Shown: one piece after another, positions 53,361 to 62,755 of the stretch
Position numbering within the stretch: the first letter of the stretch is position 1
Layout of the letters: every line of letters starts with the position of its first letter
From: Stenotrophomonas maltophilia
Lineage (GTDB): Bacteria > Pseudomonadota > Gammaproteobacteria > Xanthomonadales > Xanthomonadaceae
DNA length: 64,000 bases
Assembly (NCBI RefSeq): GCF_006974125.1
Contig: NZ_CP037858.1
Span: forward strand, 558,001-622,000
Direction: 5' to 3'
The notes under the pieces: generated by a model
The model's input: the letters and a program-made list of their open reading frames with translations, nothing else
Databases searched by the model: none
What the model was told of the DNA's origin: nothing
Translations under genes and position numbers: made by a program

Positions 53361-53657
53361 ATGTCTGCATTCCGTCTGTCCCTGTTGCTGCCGGCCTCTG
53401 CCCTGCTGCTGTCGGCCTGCGTCAGCACCCCTGGCCCGGAAGTCAAAGGCAGCGGCCGCTGCGACGCCAGCCAGCTGGGCTGGGCGATCGGCCAGCCGGC
53501 CAATGAGCCCAACATCCGCCGCCTGTCCCGCGAGAGTGGTGCCGGCCTGGTCAACCCGATCGGCCCCAGCACCATCACCACCAAGGACATCCGCCAGGAC
53601 CGCCTGCGCGTGTTCGTGGACAAGGACAACATCATCACGTCCACGCGCTGCGAGTAA
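53361..53657 (+). CDS. Lipoprotein of the peptidase inhibitor I78 type
   Basis: A 98-aa protein with a lipobox LLLSAC (Cys20). The mature part RCDASQLGWAIGQPANEPNIRRLSRESGAGLVNPIGPSTITTKDIRQDRLRVFVDKDNIITSTRCE matches the I78 (elastase inhibitor AFLEI-like) family: Cys near the start, G-Q-x, S-G-A, D-x-R-x-x-R-L and a final Cys likely to bond with the first. It would sit in the periplasm facing an envelope. The target protease is unknown. Confidence 0.85.
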   Translation: MSAFRLSLLLPASALLLSACVSTPGPEVKGSGRCDASQLGWAIGQPANEPNIRRLSRESGAGLVNPIGPSTITTKDIRQDRLRVFVDKDNIITSTRCE

Positions 53658-53676
53658 GCGCCGCCACGGGCTTCTG

Positions 53677-53752
53677 TAGAGCCGAGCCCACGCTCGGCTC
53701 CTCTCTGGTCGGGCCACGCGGGAACCCGAGTCGAGCATGGCTCGACGCTACA
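53677..53752. repeat. Inverted pair of GTAG-type REP, class D
   Basis: GTAGAGCCGAGCCCACGCTCGG starts the copy at 53677-53700, and the reverse copy at 53730-53752 has a different stem (GTCGAGCATGGCTCGAC). They lie between convergent genes. Confidence 0.75.
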
Positions 53753-53754
53753 TT

Positions 53755-54639
53755 TCAGGGTTCGGTATAGCCGGCGCAGTCCGGCAATTCCTGGTCCGGG
53801 TGGAACATGCCCTCGCGGAAGTGGAACAGCCGGGTATAGGTGCATGCCGGATCCTGCTCGCTGCGCAGGTCCTTCTTCTTCAGCGGCCCCTTGGCCAGCG
53901 AATCCTCGAAGCGCGAAACACCGGCCGGGAACCGGGTCGCCACGGTCTGGTAGCGCAGCACCGGCATGCCCCCGGCAACCGTATCCAGCGCAAGCTTTGC
54001 CGAGAACCCGTACTCGTCGTGGCAGGCACCTGCGCGCTGCTTGATGTCCTGCTCGCTGAAACAGGCGCGGATCATCGCACTGCCCAGCCATGGCACGGTC
54101 AGCACGTCGTCGTCCACCTGGATGTCGTCCTGCAGGTGGCGCACGCGTGCCAGCTGCAGCGTGGACGCGTCGGCACCTCCACCGGAGTACATGGCGCTGA
54201 ACGTGACGATGCCACCCACCAGCACATTCTGGCGGGCGCGCTGCTGCGGATCGGTCACTGGTTCATCGCTGCCCACGCCTGGGGCAAGCCGCACGATCCA
54301 TGGCCACAGCGACAGCTCGCTTTCCTGCGGCACGTCGATGCTGACGCGATAGCTGTGGGGCTTGCCTTGGCCCTGCACCTTTTCCAGCACCTCAAGCATG
54401 GTGGGCCGGTCACCCTCCTCGGAGACCGGCTGCACGCGCACGCACCAGTTGCCGTCCCGGGTGCAGTCATAAAGACCCGACGGTCCAGTCTCACTCGCGA
54501 TCAGCACCTGCCCCAGCGGCTCCATCACATTGCCGGCGGCATCGCGCTGCTGCGGCAGGATCGCGCTCTGGGCCAGCGCCAGCAGCGGGGTGGCCAGCAG
54601 TGCAACGCACAGGGTGGCGCGGGCGGCAGCGGTGGGCAT
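53755..54639 (-). CDS. Exported protein of unknown function
   Basis: A 294-aa protein with a signal peptide (about residues 1-23, MPTAAARATLCVALLATPLLALA). The mature part contains six or more cysteines (YDCTRDGNWCVRV, RACFSEQD, GACHDEYGF, DPACTY, LPDCAGY) and is rich in beta segments, so it is probably disulfide-bonded and periplasmic. No domain is recognised. AGGA 8 nt upstream supports ATG 54639. Confidence 0.75.
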   Translation of the reverse strand: MPTAAARATLCVALLATPLLALAQSAILPQQRDAAGNVMEPLGQVLIASETGPSGLYDCTRDGNWCVRVQPVSEEGDRPTMLEVLEKVQGQGKPHSYRVSIDVPQESELSLWPWIVRLAPGVGSDEPVTDPQQRARQNVLVGGIVTFSAMYSGGGADASTLQLARVRHLQDDIQVDDDVLTVPWLGSAMIRACFSEQDIKQRAGACHDEYGFSAKLALDTVAGGMPVLRYQTVATRFPAGVSRFEDSLAKGPLKKKDLRSEQDPACTYTRLFHFREGMFHPDQELPDCAGYTEP

Positions 54640-54721
54640 GGAGGAGATTCCTGCTCGTGGAATCCAGATGGTAGCGCAGGAGTAACAGGACGATCGCGAC
54701 CAGTCAGAACGGCGCTCCCAA

Positions 54722-55330
54722 CTACGCCCCGCCAGCAGTCCGGAGAATGGCCGGGGGAGCGAAGCCGTCATCAGTTGGCGACTCGAGATTCTCACCATCC
54801 CAGCTTGCCTGACTGATCCACTCCACAGCCTTTTCAGCGAACTCAGCGAAAGTGGGAGCGAGAAGGTACTTGGTGTCTTCATCTGCACCAAAGGCAATCA
54901 TCTGTCCTTCAGCACCGCCAATGTCGGGATCGAAATCCAATCCCATGTGATTGCCGCCACCATCGTGAGTCAGCGGTATCCAACGCGCATTGGTGTACAT
55001 CGGCTTCACCACCCCCGCGGGACTCGCCTTCATGAACTCCGCGCAGTCCTCGTTCATGCCGTCGGCCTCGATCTCACGCCAACCGCGCCACTGCCGCCTG
55101 ATCTCCATGGACGAGAGCATCTGACTACCGAACAGAAGCCCTACCCCATCCTGGCCATCGTGAATCATCAGCAACTGCCTTAGCAGATCTGGCAAAGCGA
55201 CTCCAAGCTGAGCCTCCAGTTCAGCCAACTCGCTTTCGGAGGCTCCCGGCCGCAACTGCACTTCATCCAGGCAACTCTTCTCATGAAGCGACGCTTTGAT
55301 GGACGCCCATATCTGATCGGCACTCTGCAT
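54722..55330 (-). CDS. SMI1/KNR4 family protein
   Basis: A 202-aa cytoplasmic protein. The SUKH/SMI1-KNR4 pattern is seen in LRPGASESELAELEAQLGVALPDLLRQLLMIHDGQDG, followed by WRGWREIEADG and WIPLTHDGGGNHMGLDFDP, then GQMIAFGADED. Members of this superfamily often are immunity proteins against secreted nuclease or polymorphic toxins. No toxin gene is adjacent, so it may be an orphan immunity gene or a housekeeping relative. A TTG at 55354 in the same frame is a second possible start; ATG 55330 is preferred. Confidence 0.85.
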   Translation of the reverse strand: MQSADQIWASIKASLHEKSCLDEVQLRPGASESELAELEAQLGVALPDLLRQLLMIHDGQDGVGLLFGSQMLSSMEIRRQWRGWREIEADGMNEDCAEFMKASPAGVVKPMYTNARWIPLTHDGGGNHMGLDFDPDIGGAEGQMIAFGADEDTKYLLAPTFAEFAEKAVEWISQASWDGENLESPTDDGFAPPAILRTAGGA

Positions 55331-55422
55331 TGGTTCTGTATCCGTCTCGGCCAAGACCTCAGCCTAGTGCCAACCCGATCAGTGAGGAATGCAAGAAATC
55401 CGGACTTTCGGAGAGTGCGCCG

Positions 55423-57129
55423 CTAGTGCCCACTACAGTCGCAGCCACCCCAGCCCTTGGCTTTCGAGGTCTGGCCGATGCCCGGATTGAACGTATTGCT
55501 CGGGTCCAGCTGCTTGTAGAACCCGGCCAGCGCCGGCTTGGCCGGGTACAGGTGGCCGACGTTGTGCTCGGCCGGATACTCGGCGCCGCGCTGGTCCAGC
55601 AGCGCCCACATCGCGTGCTCGATCGCCATCGGGTCTTCGCCCTTGCGCGCGATGTAGTCCTGGTGGAACACGTGGCACAGGAAGTGCCCGTAATACAGCT
55701 TGTGCAGCAGGCGGTCGTCGATATCGGCCGGCAACTGCTCGAACCAATCGGCATCATCTCGGCGCAGGGCAATGTCCAGCGCCACGATGTCCTGCACCTG
55801 CTCGCGATGCACTTCGCGGTAGCGCACCGCGGCACCGGCCACGGCGAAGCGATGCAGGAACGCCTTGCGCCCCTCCTCCGCCGTGCAGTGGAAAAAGCCG
55901 CCTTCGTGCCCGGCGAAGAAGCCGCGCAACCAGGCCTCGGTTGCCGCCGCGTCCTGCGCGGAGACCTTCAGCAACAGGTGATGCTCGTAGCGCTGGCGGA
56001 ATTCACCCATGCGCTTGGGCAGGTGCGAGGGCAGCAGGCCGGTCAGCACCTGCATCACCCGGTCGGTCACCCCGCGCAGGCCGAGCCGTTCGAACCAGCC
56101 ATCGACGCGGCTCTTCAGCGCGAACGCGGCCGGCACGCGCGCGGTACCGAGGCGATCGATCAACAGGAAACTGTCCTTGCCGTAGCGCTCGCCAATGTCA
56201 TAGGCATCGCGGTGGATGTACTCACCGGCAATCGGCAGGCGCTCGAAGCCGGTCAGCAGCTGGCGCCGGATCGCAGTGAGGCTGTCGGTGCGGTTGCTGC
56301 CGATGTAGAAGACCTCGGCGGCCTCCTTTTCAAAGGTGTCCAGGCGCACCGCGAACACCGCCAGCTTGCCGGCCGAACCGGCAGCTTCGAAGTGGCGGCT
56401 GGGGTCGGCGTTGAAACGCGCCGGCGTATCGGCATCGACCCTGCGCACTTCCTCGGCGTAGCGTGGATCGGAGGCGGCGCGGCCATCGCCGTCACCCACG
56501 TCGCCAGCAGCATAGTCGCCGGCCTGCAGGCGCTGCAGGATCTGCTCGGGCGTATCACCCAACGCAATGCCCAGATGGTTGACCAGCTGCAGCTGGCCCT
56601 GCGCATCGACCTGCGCATACAGCGCCAGCTCGGTGTAGGCCGGCCCACGGCGCACCAGCGCACCGCCGGAGTTGTTGCAGATGCCGCCCAGCACCGAGGC
56701 GCCGATGCAGGACGAGCCGATCACCGAATGCGGCTCACGGCCCAGCGGTGCCAGGGTCTGCTCCAGGCGGTCGAGCGTGGCGCCGGGCAGGCACAGCACC
56801 TGGCGGCCTTCGTTCAACAGCTGGATGCCGGTCAGGCGCAGCGTGCTGACCAGCACGATCGGCCGCCCATAGTCGTTGCCATCCGGGGTCGAGCCGCCGG
56901 TCAGGCCGGTATTGGCCGCCTGCAGGATGATCGCCGCCCCACCCTGCACCGCCGCCTGCAGCACGCGCCACAACTCCAGCAAGGTGCCCGGGCGCACCAC
57001 CGCCAGCACCGGGCCGTCGCCGAAACGATAGCCACGGCGGAAGCGGCGCGTGGCCTTGTCGCCGGTCAGCACATGGCGGCTGCCGACGGCGTCGCGCAGC
57101 TGTGCCAGCACGGCATCGTGGCCACTCAT
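55423..57129 (-). CDS. dld: Quinone-dependent D-lactate dehydrogenase
   Basis: A 568-aa FAD enzyme, matching the E. coli Dld length. It shows the FAD_binding_4 region ([20 protein letters not shown]), [25 protein letters not shown], and the membrane-binding C-terminal domain ([22 protein letters not shown]). It oxidises D-lactate to pyruvate and passes electrons to quinones at the inner membrane. It overlaps lldD by 4 nt and ends the lldP-lldR-lldD-dld operon, so both lactate isomers are used by one unit. Confidence 0.95.
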   Translation of the reverse strand: MSGHDAVLAQLRDAVGSRHVLTGDKATRRFRRGYRFGDGPVLAVVRPGTLLELWRVLQAAVQGGAAIILQAANTGLTGGSTPDGNDYGRPIVLVSTLRLTGIQLLNEGRQVLCLPGATLDRLEQTLAPLGREPHSVIGSSCIGASVLGGICNNSGGALVRRGPAYTELALYAQVDAQGQLQLVNHLGIALGDTPEQILQRLQAGDYAAGDVGDGDGRAASDPRYAEEVRRVDADTPARFNADPSRHFEAAGSAGKLAVFAVRLDTFEKEAAEVFYIGSNRTDSLTAIRRQLLTGFERLPIAGEYIHRDAYDIGERYGKDSFLLIDRLGTARVPAAFALKSRVDGWFERLGLRGVTDRVMQVLTGLLPSHLPKRMGEFRQRYEHHLLLKVSAQDAAATEAWLRGFFAGHEGGFFHCTAEEGRKAFLHRFAVAGAAVRYREVHREQVQDIVALDIALRRDDADWFEQLPADIDDRLLHKLYYGHFLCHVFHQDYIARKGEDPMAIEHAMWALLDQRGAEYPAEHNVGHLYPAKPALAGFYKQLDPSNTFNPGIGQTSKAKGWGGCDCSGH

Positions 57130-58265
57130 GGCAGGCTGACCAGCGAATCGCGGCCGATGTCGGCGATGCGACGCGCGCCGGTCAGTGTCATCGCCACGCG
57201 CATTTCCTTGGCGATCAGGTCCAGCAGGTTGGCCACGCCGGCCTCGCCCTGCGCGGCCAGTGCATAGACGAAGGCACGGCCCAGCAGCACGGTGTCGGCA
57301 CCCAGCGCCAGCATGCGCACCACGTCCAGGCCGGTACGGATGCCCGAATCGGCGAGAATCTTCAGGTCGCCCTGTACCGCATCGGCAATCGCCGGCAGTG
57401 CGCGCGCGGTGGACAGCACGCCGTCCAGCTGGCGGCCACCGTGGTTGGAGACCACGATGCCATCGGCGCCGAACTTGACCGCATCGCGCGCGTCATCCGG
57501 GTCGAGGATGCCCTTGATCACCATCGGGCCCTTCCAGAATTCGCGGATCCACTCCAGGTCCTTCCACGAAATGGAGGGATCGAAGTTGCTGCCCAGCCAG
57601 CCGATATAGTCCTCCAGCCCGGTCGGGTTGCCACGGTAGGTGGAGATGTTGCCCAGATCATGCGGGCGGCCGAACAGGCCCACGTCCCACGCCCAGTGCG
57701 GATGGGTGATGGCCTGGCCGATGCGGCGCAGCGAGGCATTCGGGCCGCTCATGCCGGAGTGTGCATCGCGGTAGCGCGCGCCCGGCACCGGCATGTCCAC
57801 GGTGAACACCAGGGTGGTCACGCCGGCGGCCTGCGCCCGCTCCAGCGCGTTGCGCATGAAGCCACGGTCGCGCAGCACATACAGCTGGAACCACATCGGC
57901 CGCTGGATGGCCGGTGCCACTTCCTCGATCGGGCACACCGATACGGTGGACAGAGTAAACGGGATGCCGCGGCTGTCGGCCGCGCGCGCCGCCTGTACTT
58001 CACCACGCCGGGCATACATGCCGGTCAGGCCGACCGGCGCCAGCGCCACCGGCATCGCCAGTTTTTCGCCGAACAGCTCGGTTTCCAGGCTCAGGTCGGA
58101 CATGTTGCGCAGGATGCGCTGGCGCAGCGCGATGTCGGACAGGTCGGAAACGTTGCGCTTCAGCGTGTGCTCGGCATACGCGCCGCCATCGATGTAGTGG
58201 AACAGGAACGGCGGCAGCCGGCGTTGCGCTGCAGCACGGTAATCGGTGGAGGCGGAGATGATCAT
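57126..58265 (-). CDS. lldD: FMN-dependent L-lactate dehydrogenase
   Basis: A 379-aa FMN enzyme of the alpha-hydroxyacid oxidase family. The catalytic His is in [14 protein letters not shown] (His275), with the phosphate-binding [27 protein letters not shown] and the N-terminal [22 protein letters not shown]. It converts L-lactate to pyruvate with quinone as electron acceptor. ATG 58265 is the sensible start within a longer frame; the ribosome binding site is weak, so translation may depend on coupling to lldR, which ends 4 nt upstream. Confidence 0.95.
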   Translation of the reverse strand: MIISASTDYRAAAQRRLPPFLFHYIDGGAYAEHTLKRNVSDLSDIALRQRILRNMSDLSLETELFGEKLAMPVALAPVGLTGMYARRGEVQAARAADSRGIPFTLSTVSVCPIEEVAPAIQRPMWFQLYVLRDRGFMRNALERAQAAGVTTLVFTVDMPVPGARYRDAHSGMSGPNASLRRIGQAITHPHWAWDVGLFGRPHDLGNISTYRGNPTGLEDYIGWLGSNFDPSISWKDLEWIREFWKGPMVIKGILDPDDARDAVKFGADGIVVSNHGGRQLDGVLSTARALPAIADAVQGDLKILADSGIRTGLDVVRMLALGADTVLLGRAFVYALAAQGEAGVANLLDLIAKEMRVAMTLTGARRIADIGRDSLVSLP

Positions 58266-58269
58266 GGGG

Positions 58270-59034
58270 TCAACCGTGTGGGGAAGGTAGACGCGAGGCC
58301 CGCGCACGCCGGGCTTCGTTGTCATCGAGGGTGCGCAGCGTGGTGTGCACGAACTCGAGGTGGGCATGCGCGGCGGCGCGCGCGCGTTCGGGGTCGCCGG
58401 CCAGCACCGCATCCATCATCTCGCGATGCTGGTCGGACAACGGCGAGAAGGTCCTCGCCGAGGTGTAGAGCTTTTCGCGGCTCTGCGAGATGTTGGTCTG
58501 CAGCAGTTCGAACAGGCCACGCATCACCTGCAGCAGCACCAGGTTGTGCGAGGCCTCGGCGATGGACAGGTGGAAGGCCGCGTCAGCCTCCGCTTCACCG
58601 GTGGGGTCGTCCTTGCCGTGCGCGTCCATCATGGTCTGGAAGGCCTGCGCGATGCGCGTGCGGTCCTCGTCGGTGGCACGCAGCGCTGCATGCCAGGCAG
58701 TGGCACCTTCCAGCGCGTGGCGGATCTCCAGCACGTCGAAGCGGTATTCCGGGTCGCCCTGGAACAGCGGCAGGTAGGGCGCCAGTGGTTCGTCCAGCGC
58801 CTGCCGCGCGCGCGCCGCAGGTTCGGCCACGTAGGTACCGCCACCGACGCGTGCGGTCAGCAGGCCCTGGCTGGCCAGCTGCGCGATGGCCTCGCGCAGC
58901 GCGGTGCGCGAGACCCCCAGCTGCACCGCCAGGGTGCGCTCGGCCGGCAGCCGGTCACCCGGCTGCAGCCGTTGTTCCTGCACCAGGCCGCGCAGCTGTG
59001 CGGCCACCTTGTCGGAAATACGTTGCGTGCTCAT
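58270..59034 (-). CDS. lldR: FadR-type lactate regulator LldR
   Basis: A 254-aa GntR-family protein. The N-terminal winged helix (about residues 6-72: [61 protein letters not shown]) is followed by an FCD domain (about 95-235) with the Asp/His metal-binding set of FadR regulators ([37 protein letters not shown]). L-lactate should relieve repression at the two palindromes upstream of lldP. It lies between lldP (53 nt upstream) and lldD. Confidence 0.93.
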   Translation of the reverse strand: MSTQRISDKVAAQLRGLVQEQRLQPGDRLPAERTLAVQLGVSRTALREAIAQLASQGLLTARVGGGTYVAEPAARARQALDEPLAPYLPLFQGDPEYRFDVLEIRHALEGATAWHAALRATDEDRTRIAQAFQTMMDAHGKDDPTGEAEADAAFHLSIAEASHNLVLLQVMRGLFELLQTNISQSREKLYTSARTFSPLSDQHREMMDAVLAGDPERARAAAHAHLEFVHTTLRTLDDNEARRARASRLPSPHG

Positions 59035-59087
59035 GGCGCCATTGTGGCCCGAAGCGCGCAGTGGGTGGTCTGCTGGCCGTGCATGGC

Positions 59088-60746
59088 TCAGGGAATCATC
59101 CAGGTCAGCCAGTAGGCCTGGGCCAGGGTGATCAGGCCGACCATGGTGGTGAAGATCAGGCTGTGCTTGACCGTGAAACGGAACAGGTCCGATTCCTTGC
59201 CGGCCAGGCCGACCGCCGCACAGGCAATGGCGATCGACTGCGGCGAGATCATCTTGCCGGTGACACCACCGGTGGTGTTGGCCGCTACCAGGAGCACGTC
59301 GGACACGCCGATCTGCTGTGCGGTGGTGGCCTGCAGCGCCGAGAACAGCGCATTGGACGAGGTATCCGAACCGGTCAGGAACACGCCCAGCCAGCCCAGG
59401 AACGGCGAGAAGAACGGGAACGCGTCGCCGGTGTGCGCCAATGCCAGCGCCAGCGTTGCCGACAGACCCGAATAGTTGGCGATGAAGGCAAAGGCGAGCA
59501 CCATGCCGATCGAGTAGATCGGCATGCGCAGCTCCCGCACGGTTTCGCCGAAGGTGTGCAGCGCCGAGCGGGCCGGCATGCGCAGTGCGATGATCGCGAT
59601 CACCGCCGCGAGGATGATCGAGGTGCCGGTGGCCGAGAACCAGTCGAATTTGTAGACCGCCTCGTAGCTGAGCGGTGCGTCCACGATCGGCGGCATCTTC
59701 TGCACCATCTGGTCCAGGCCCGGCACCGGGATCTTCAGCACCCAGCCTTCCAGTGGGCCGCCGGCCGCGAACAGCGACTTGAACGGCTTGATGCTCCACA
59801 GCGTGACCATCGCGGTGAGGATCAGGAACGGCGACCACGCCTTGGCGATCTGGCCGACGCTGTAGCGCGGTGCCTCCAGTGCCTGTGCGGCCGCCTCGGC
59901 GCTGGTTTCGGTATCGAAGCGGAAGATCCGTACCGGCTTCCAGCGGCGCAGGAACAGGGTCAGGCAGACCAGCGACGCCAGCGACGCGGTGATGTCCGGC
60001 AGTTCCGGGCCGATGAAATTGGAGGTCAGGTACTGCGCGATGGCGAACGAGCCACCCGCAACCAGCACCGCCGGCCAGGTTTCCTTGATGCCGCGCCAGC
60101 CATCCATGATCGCCATGATCCAGAACAGCACGATGATGGTCAGGAACGGCAGCTGGCGACCGGCCATCTGGCCAATCTCGAATGCATCCAGGCCGGTGAC
60201 CTGCCCGGCCACGATGATCGGAATGCCCATTGCGCCGAACGCCACCGGCGCGGTGTTGACGATCAGGCACAGGCCGGCGGCATACAGCGGCTTGAAACCC
60301 AGCCCGACCAGCAGTGCCGCAGTGATCGCCACCGGTGCACCGAACCCGGCCGCACCCTCCAGGAAGGCACCGAAGGCGAAGCCGACCATCAGCATCTGCA
60401 GGCGCTGGTCTTCGGTCACCGACAGGATCGAAGCGCGGATGATGTCGAACTGGCCGGTCTTGACCGAGACCTTGTAGAGGAACACCGCGCCGATGATGAT
60501 CCAGGCGATCGGCCACAGGCCGTAGACGAAGCCGAACCCGGCCGCGCCCAGCGCCTGGCTCAGCGGCATGCGGTAGAACAACAGGGCCACGCCAAGCGCG
60601 ATGGCCACGGTGATGGTGCCGGCCAGCCAGCCCTTCATGCGCAGCACGGCCAGGGCAATGAAGAAGAACGCGATCGGCAGCAGCGCGATCAGGCTGGACA
60701 ACCACAGGTTGCCGGCGGGGTCGTACAGGTGTTGCCAGGGCTGCAT
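59088..60746 (-). CDS. lldP: L-lactate permease
   Basis: A 552-aa membrane protein of the LctP family with about 13 hydrophobic helices, starting [20 protein letters not shown], with the conserved [23 protein letters not shown] and [22 protein letters not shown] motifs. It imports L-lactate (and likely D-lactate and glycolate) by proton symport. It is the first gene of the operon; GAGAG lies 5-6 nt before its ATG. Confidence 0.95.
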   Translation of the reverse strand: MQPWQHLYDPAGNLWLSSLIALLPIAFFFIALAVLRMKGWLAGTITVAIALGVALLFYRMPLSQALGAAGFGFVYGLWPIAWIIIGAVFLYKVSVKTGQFDIIRASILSVTEDQRLQMLMVGFAFGAFLEGAAGFGAPVAITAALLVGLGFKPLYAAGLCLIVNTAPVAFGAMGIPIIVAGQVTGLDAFEIGQMAGRQLPFLTIIVLFWIMAIMDGWRGIKETWPAVLVAGGSFAIAQYLTSNFIGPELPDITASLASLVCLTLFLRRWKPVRIFRFDTETSAEAAAQALEAPRYSVGQIAKAWSPFLILTAMVTLWSIKPFKSLFAAGGPLEGWVLKIPVPGLDQMVQKMPPIVDAPLSYEAVYKFDWFSATGTSIILAAVIAIIALRMPARSALHTFGETVRELRMPIYSIGMVLAFAFIANYSGLSATLALALAHTGDAFPFFSPFLGWLGVFLTGSDTSSNALFSALQATTAQQIGVSDVLLVAANTTGGVTGKMISPQSIAIACAAVGLAGKESDLFRFTVKHSLIFTTMVGLITLAQAYWLTWMIP

Positions 60747-60808
60747 GAAGACTCTCGACTGGATGCGGAAGATGCCCCACCGCAGGCGGTGGATCGCCGT
60801 GGCCGTCG

Positions 60809-60829
60809 ATTATTGGTCGTACCAATAAT
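60809..60829. promoter_or_regulatory. LldR operator O1
   Basis: Perfect 9-bp arms ATTATTGGT and ACCAATAAT surround CGT, 63 bp upstream of the lldP start. This matches the FadR-family TTGGT-N3-ACCAA rule and the E. coli lldPRD operators. Confidence 0.85.
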
Positions 60830-60908
60830 GAGTTCGATCAGACCACTTGCAGCGGATTTAACCGCCACTCCGACGAAGAGCCTATTAGACCATAGGGCTA
60901 GACGACAT

Positions 60909-60923
60909 ATTGGTACGACCATT
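60909..60923. promoter_or_regulatory. LldR operator O2
   Basis: ATTGGT-ACG-ACCATT has one mismatch to a perfect palindrome. Its centre lies 97 bp from that of O1, so the two sites bracket the likely lldP promoter, as in E. coli, where a repression loop is proposed. Confidence 0.75.
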
Positions 60924-60935
60924 GGGGTCACCACG

Positions 60936-60958
60936 GTAGTGCCGGCCGCTGGCCGGCA
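60936..60958 (+). repeat. GTAG-type REP, class B, single
   Basis: GTAGTGCCGGCCGCTGGCCG begins this 23-nt copy. It lies between the lactate operators and the 3' end of the MgtC-like gene. Confidence 0.85.
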
Positions 60959-60970
60959 ACTCGGGATTCC

Positions 60971-61423
60971 CTACGAAATCCGCTTCTCCAACCGCCGCAT
61001 CACCGCCAGCACCAGCACGCACAGCACGCTCACCCCGATGGCAATCACGTATTTGCCGATACCCACGGCGATCCCGATCGCTGCGGCCATGATCAGCGAG
61101 CTGGCCGTGGTCAGGCCGCTGACCTGATCCTCGCGTGACCCACGCAGGATGGTGCCGGCGGCAACGAAGCCGACACAGGCCACCACCGCTTCGATCAGGC
61201 GCACCGGATCGACCTGCAGCAGGTCGCGGTAGCGCTCCTGCTGGAAATGTTCGGCCACCGAATCGCCGAGGCCGACGATCAATGCGGCAGCCCCCGCGAT
61301 CAGCATGTGCGTGCGCAGACCGGCAGCGTGCTTGCCCATCTCGCGCTCGACGCCGAGTACGCCGCCGAACAACATGGCTGCGGCCACGCGCAGCAGGATC
61401 GAGACATCCTGGGTGAGTTCCAT
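60971..61423 (-). CDS. MgtC/SapB family membrane protein, short form
   Basis: A 150-aa membrane protein with about four helices. The signature RVAAAMLFGGVLGVEREMGKHAAGLRTHMLIAGAAALIVGLG and later GFVAAGTILRGSREDQVSGLTTASSLIMAAAIGIAVGIG match the MgtC membrane domain, and it lacks the soluble C-terminal domain. GGAG 7 nt upstream fixes ATG 61423. A longer MgtC-type protein is at the left edge of the window, so the genome has at least two. Confidence 0.9.
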   Translation of the reverse strand: MELTQDVSILLRVAAAMLFGGVLGVEREMGKHAAGLRTHMLIAGAAALIVGLGDSVAEHFQQERYRDLLQVDPVRLIEAVVACVGFVAAGTILRGSREDQVSGLTTASSLIMAAAIGIAVGIGKYVIAIGVSVLCVLVLAVMRRLEKRIS

Positions 61424-61513
61424 GGGCAAGGCTCCGGGATTTTCCCGGAGCGTCGCGCGGCGATCGTGGGACAGGGGTGAAGGCGATGGCACGCCTTCTT
61501 CACCGCGCGCTTT

Positions 61514-61537
61514 CATCCACGCATGGCGTGGATCTAC
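61514..61537 (-). repeat. GTAG-type REP, class A, single
   Basis: CATCCACGCATGGCGTGGAT followed by CTAC, in reverse orientation, between the MgtC-like gene start and the SDR gene stop. Confidence 0.8.
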
Positions 61538-61550
61538 TGACCGCATTCGC

Positions 61551-62309
61551 TCACTGCGCGAGGTAGCCACCATCGATGGCGTAGTACGCGCCGGTCGCGA
61601 ACGAAGCGTCGTCACTGGCCAACCAGGCCACCAGTGCTGCCACTTCTTCGGCCGTACCCAGCCGCTTCAGTGCATGCCGCCCTTCCAGCGTGGCGCGTAC
61701 CTTTGGATCCATTTTTTCCAGCAACGGTGTGCTGATGAAGCCCGGGCCGACCGCATTGACACGGATACCGTCGGCCGCGTATTCCCAAGCGGCGGTCTGG
61801 GTCAGCCCGACCACGCCGTGCTTGGCTGCAACATACGCGGTGGAGCCGGCATAGCCCACCTGGCCCAGAATCGAGGCCATGTTGATGATGCTGCCACCCG
61901 TGCCGGCCGCACGCATGGCCTGGATCTGCGCACGCTGGCACAGGAACACGCTGGTGAGGTTGACGTCGATGACCCGCTGCCAGCCATCGATCGGATAGTC
62001 ACCGCTGCTGGCGGCCGGCCCACTGATGCCCGCGTTGTTGACCGCGACATGCACACCGCCCAGCTCCTTTACCGTGCGCTGCACCGCCGCCTCGACGGCG
62101 GCATCGTCAGTCACGTCCAGCGCGATGCCGATGGCCTGTGCACCGCTGCCCTGCAGCCGTGCCACCGTGGCATCCACTGCGTCCTGTTTCAGGTCCCATA
62201 CCGAAACGCGCGCACCGGATGCGGCAAGGGTCTGCGCGGCCGCCAGGCCGATGCCGGATACACCGCCAGTCACGATCGCGGTCTTGCCGGTGAGCTGGTA
62301 ATCGATCAT
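61551..62309 (-). CDS. SDR family NAD(P)-dependent oxidoreductase
   Basis: A 252-aa classical short-chain dehydrogenase. The nucleotide-binding TGGVSGIG motif is at residues 13-20, with NNAG later, and the catalytic Tyr-x-x-x-Lys appears as YVAAKHG, with the Ser in INMASILGQVG. The final IDGGYLAQ fits the 3-oxoacyl-ACP reductase-like FabG group; an acidic residue after the second strand (VWDLKQD) suggests NAD preference. The substrate is unknown. AAGGAG lies 7 nt before ATG 62309; ATG 62315 has it too close. Confidence 0.9.
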   Translation of the reverse strand: MIDYQLTGKTAIVTGGVSGIGLAAAQTLAASGARVSVWDLKQDAVDATVARLQGSGAQAIGIALDVTDDAAVEAAVQRTVKELGGVHVAVNNAGISGPAASSGDYPIDGWQRVIDVNLTSVFLCQRAQIQAMRAAGTGGSIINMASILGQVGYAGSTAYVAAKHGVVGLTQTAAWEYAADGIRVNAVGPGFISTPLLEKMDPKVRATLEGRHALKRLGTAEEVAALVAWLASDDASFATGAYYAIDGGYLAQ

Positions 62310-62755
62310 CTGCATTCTCCTTCTGTGGGGGTATCGATGCGGCGTGTCGCCGCGAACCCCACACGCTACGCCTTCATCCGTGATGACCCGGCAGACAGCG
62401 CGTCCACGGCTGATCGTTCCACGCGTAAAACCTCAACTCCAGTTGATGTATGGAATTACGTACGGATATGCATGCAAAACGCTGGCGTATGTTCAGCAGC
62501 ATTTTCACTTTGGCCGTAATCGTCAATCGTTTTGACCATCTCGAAATCAAATGCAGATGAATCAAGGCGACAATGGGAAACGTTTCCAGTTTCTTCGACA
62601 CACTCATTCCAATCTGGCGTTTCCCCAGCCATCCAGCGTGCCATCGCCACCGCATCGCAGCGGGTCCGCACAGGCCACGACCGGAACTGCATCTGCAATG
62701 CAGAGCGCATGGGCGAGGTACTGCCAGCGTCCACCTCCTGCGCACGTGCCGAGCA
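62310..62755. other. Intergenic region, divergent SDR and AraC genes
   Basis: No gene is supported in these 446 bp. The middle (about 62420-62620) is A/T-richer and probably holds both promoters and operators. Open frames crossing it have no coding character. No strong hairpin or repeat is seen. Confidence 0.5.

Noticed and set aside
53321..54091. Minus-strand frame opposite the I78-type lipoprotein
   Set aside because: Low-complexity, crosses a REP pair and lies antisense to a clear small gene.
58270..60825. 851-aa minus-strand frame that fuses lldR to sequence in the lldP region
   Set aside because: The upstream part is out of frame with lldP; lldR has its own start at 59034.
57102..61127. 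1341-aa plus-strand frame over lldD, lldR and lldP
   Set aside because: Antisense to the lactate operon; very rich in Arg, Gln and His without any domain.
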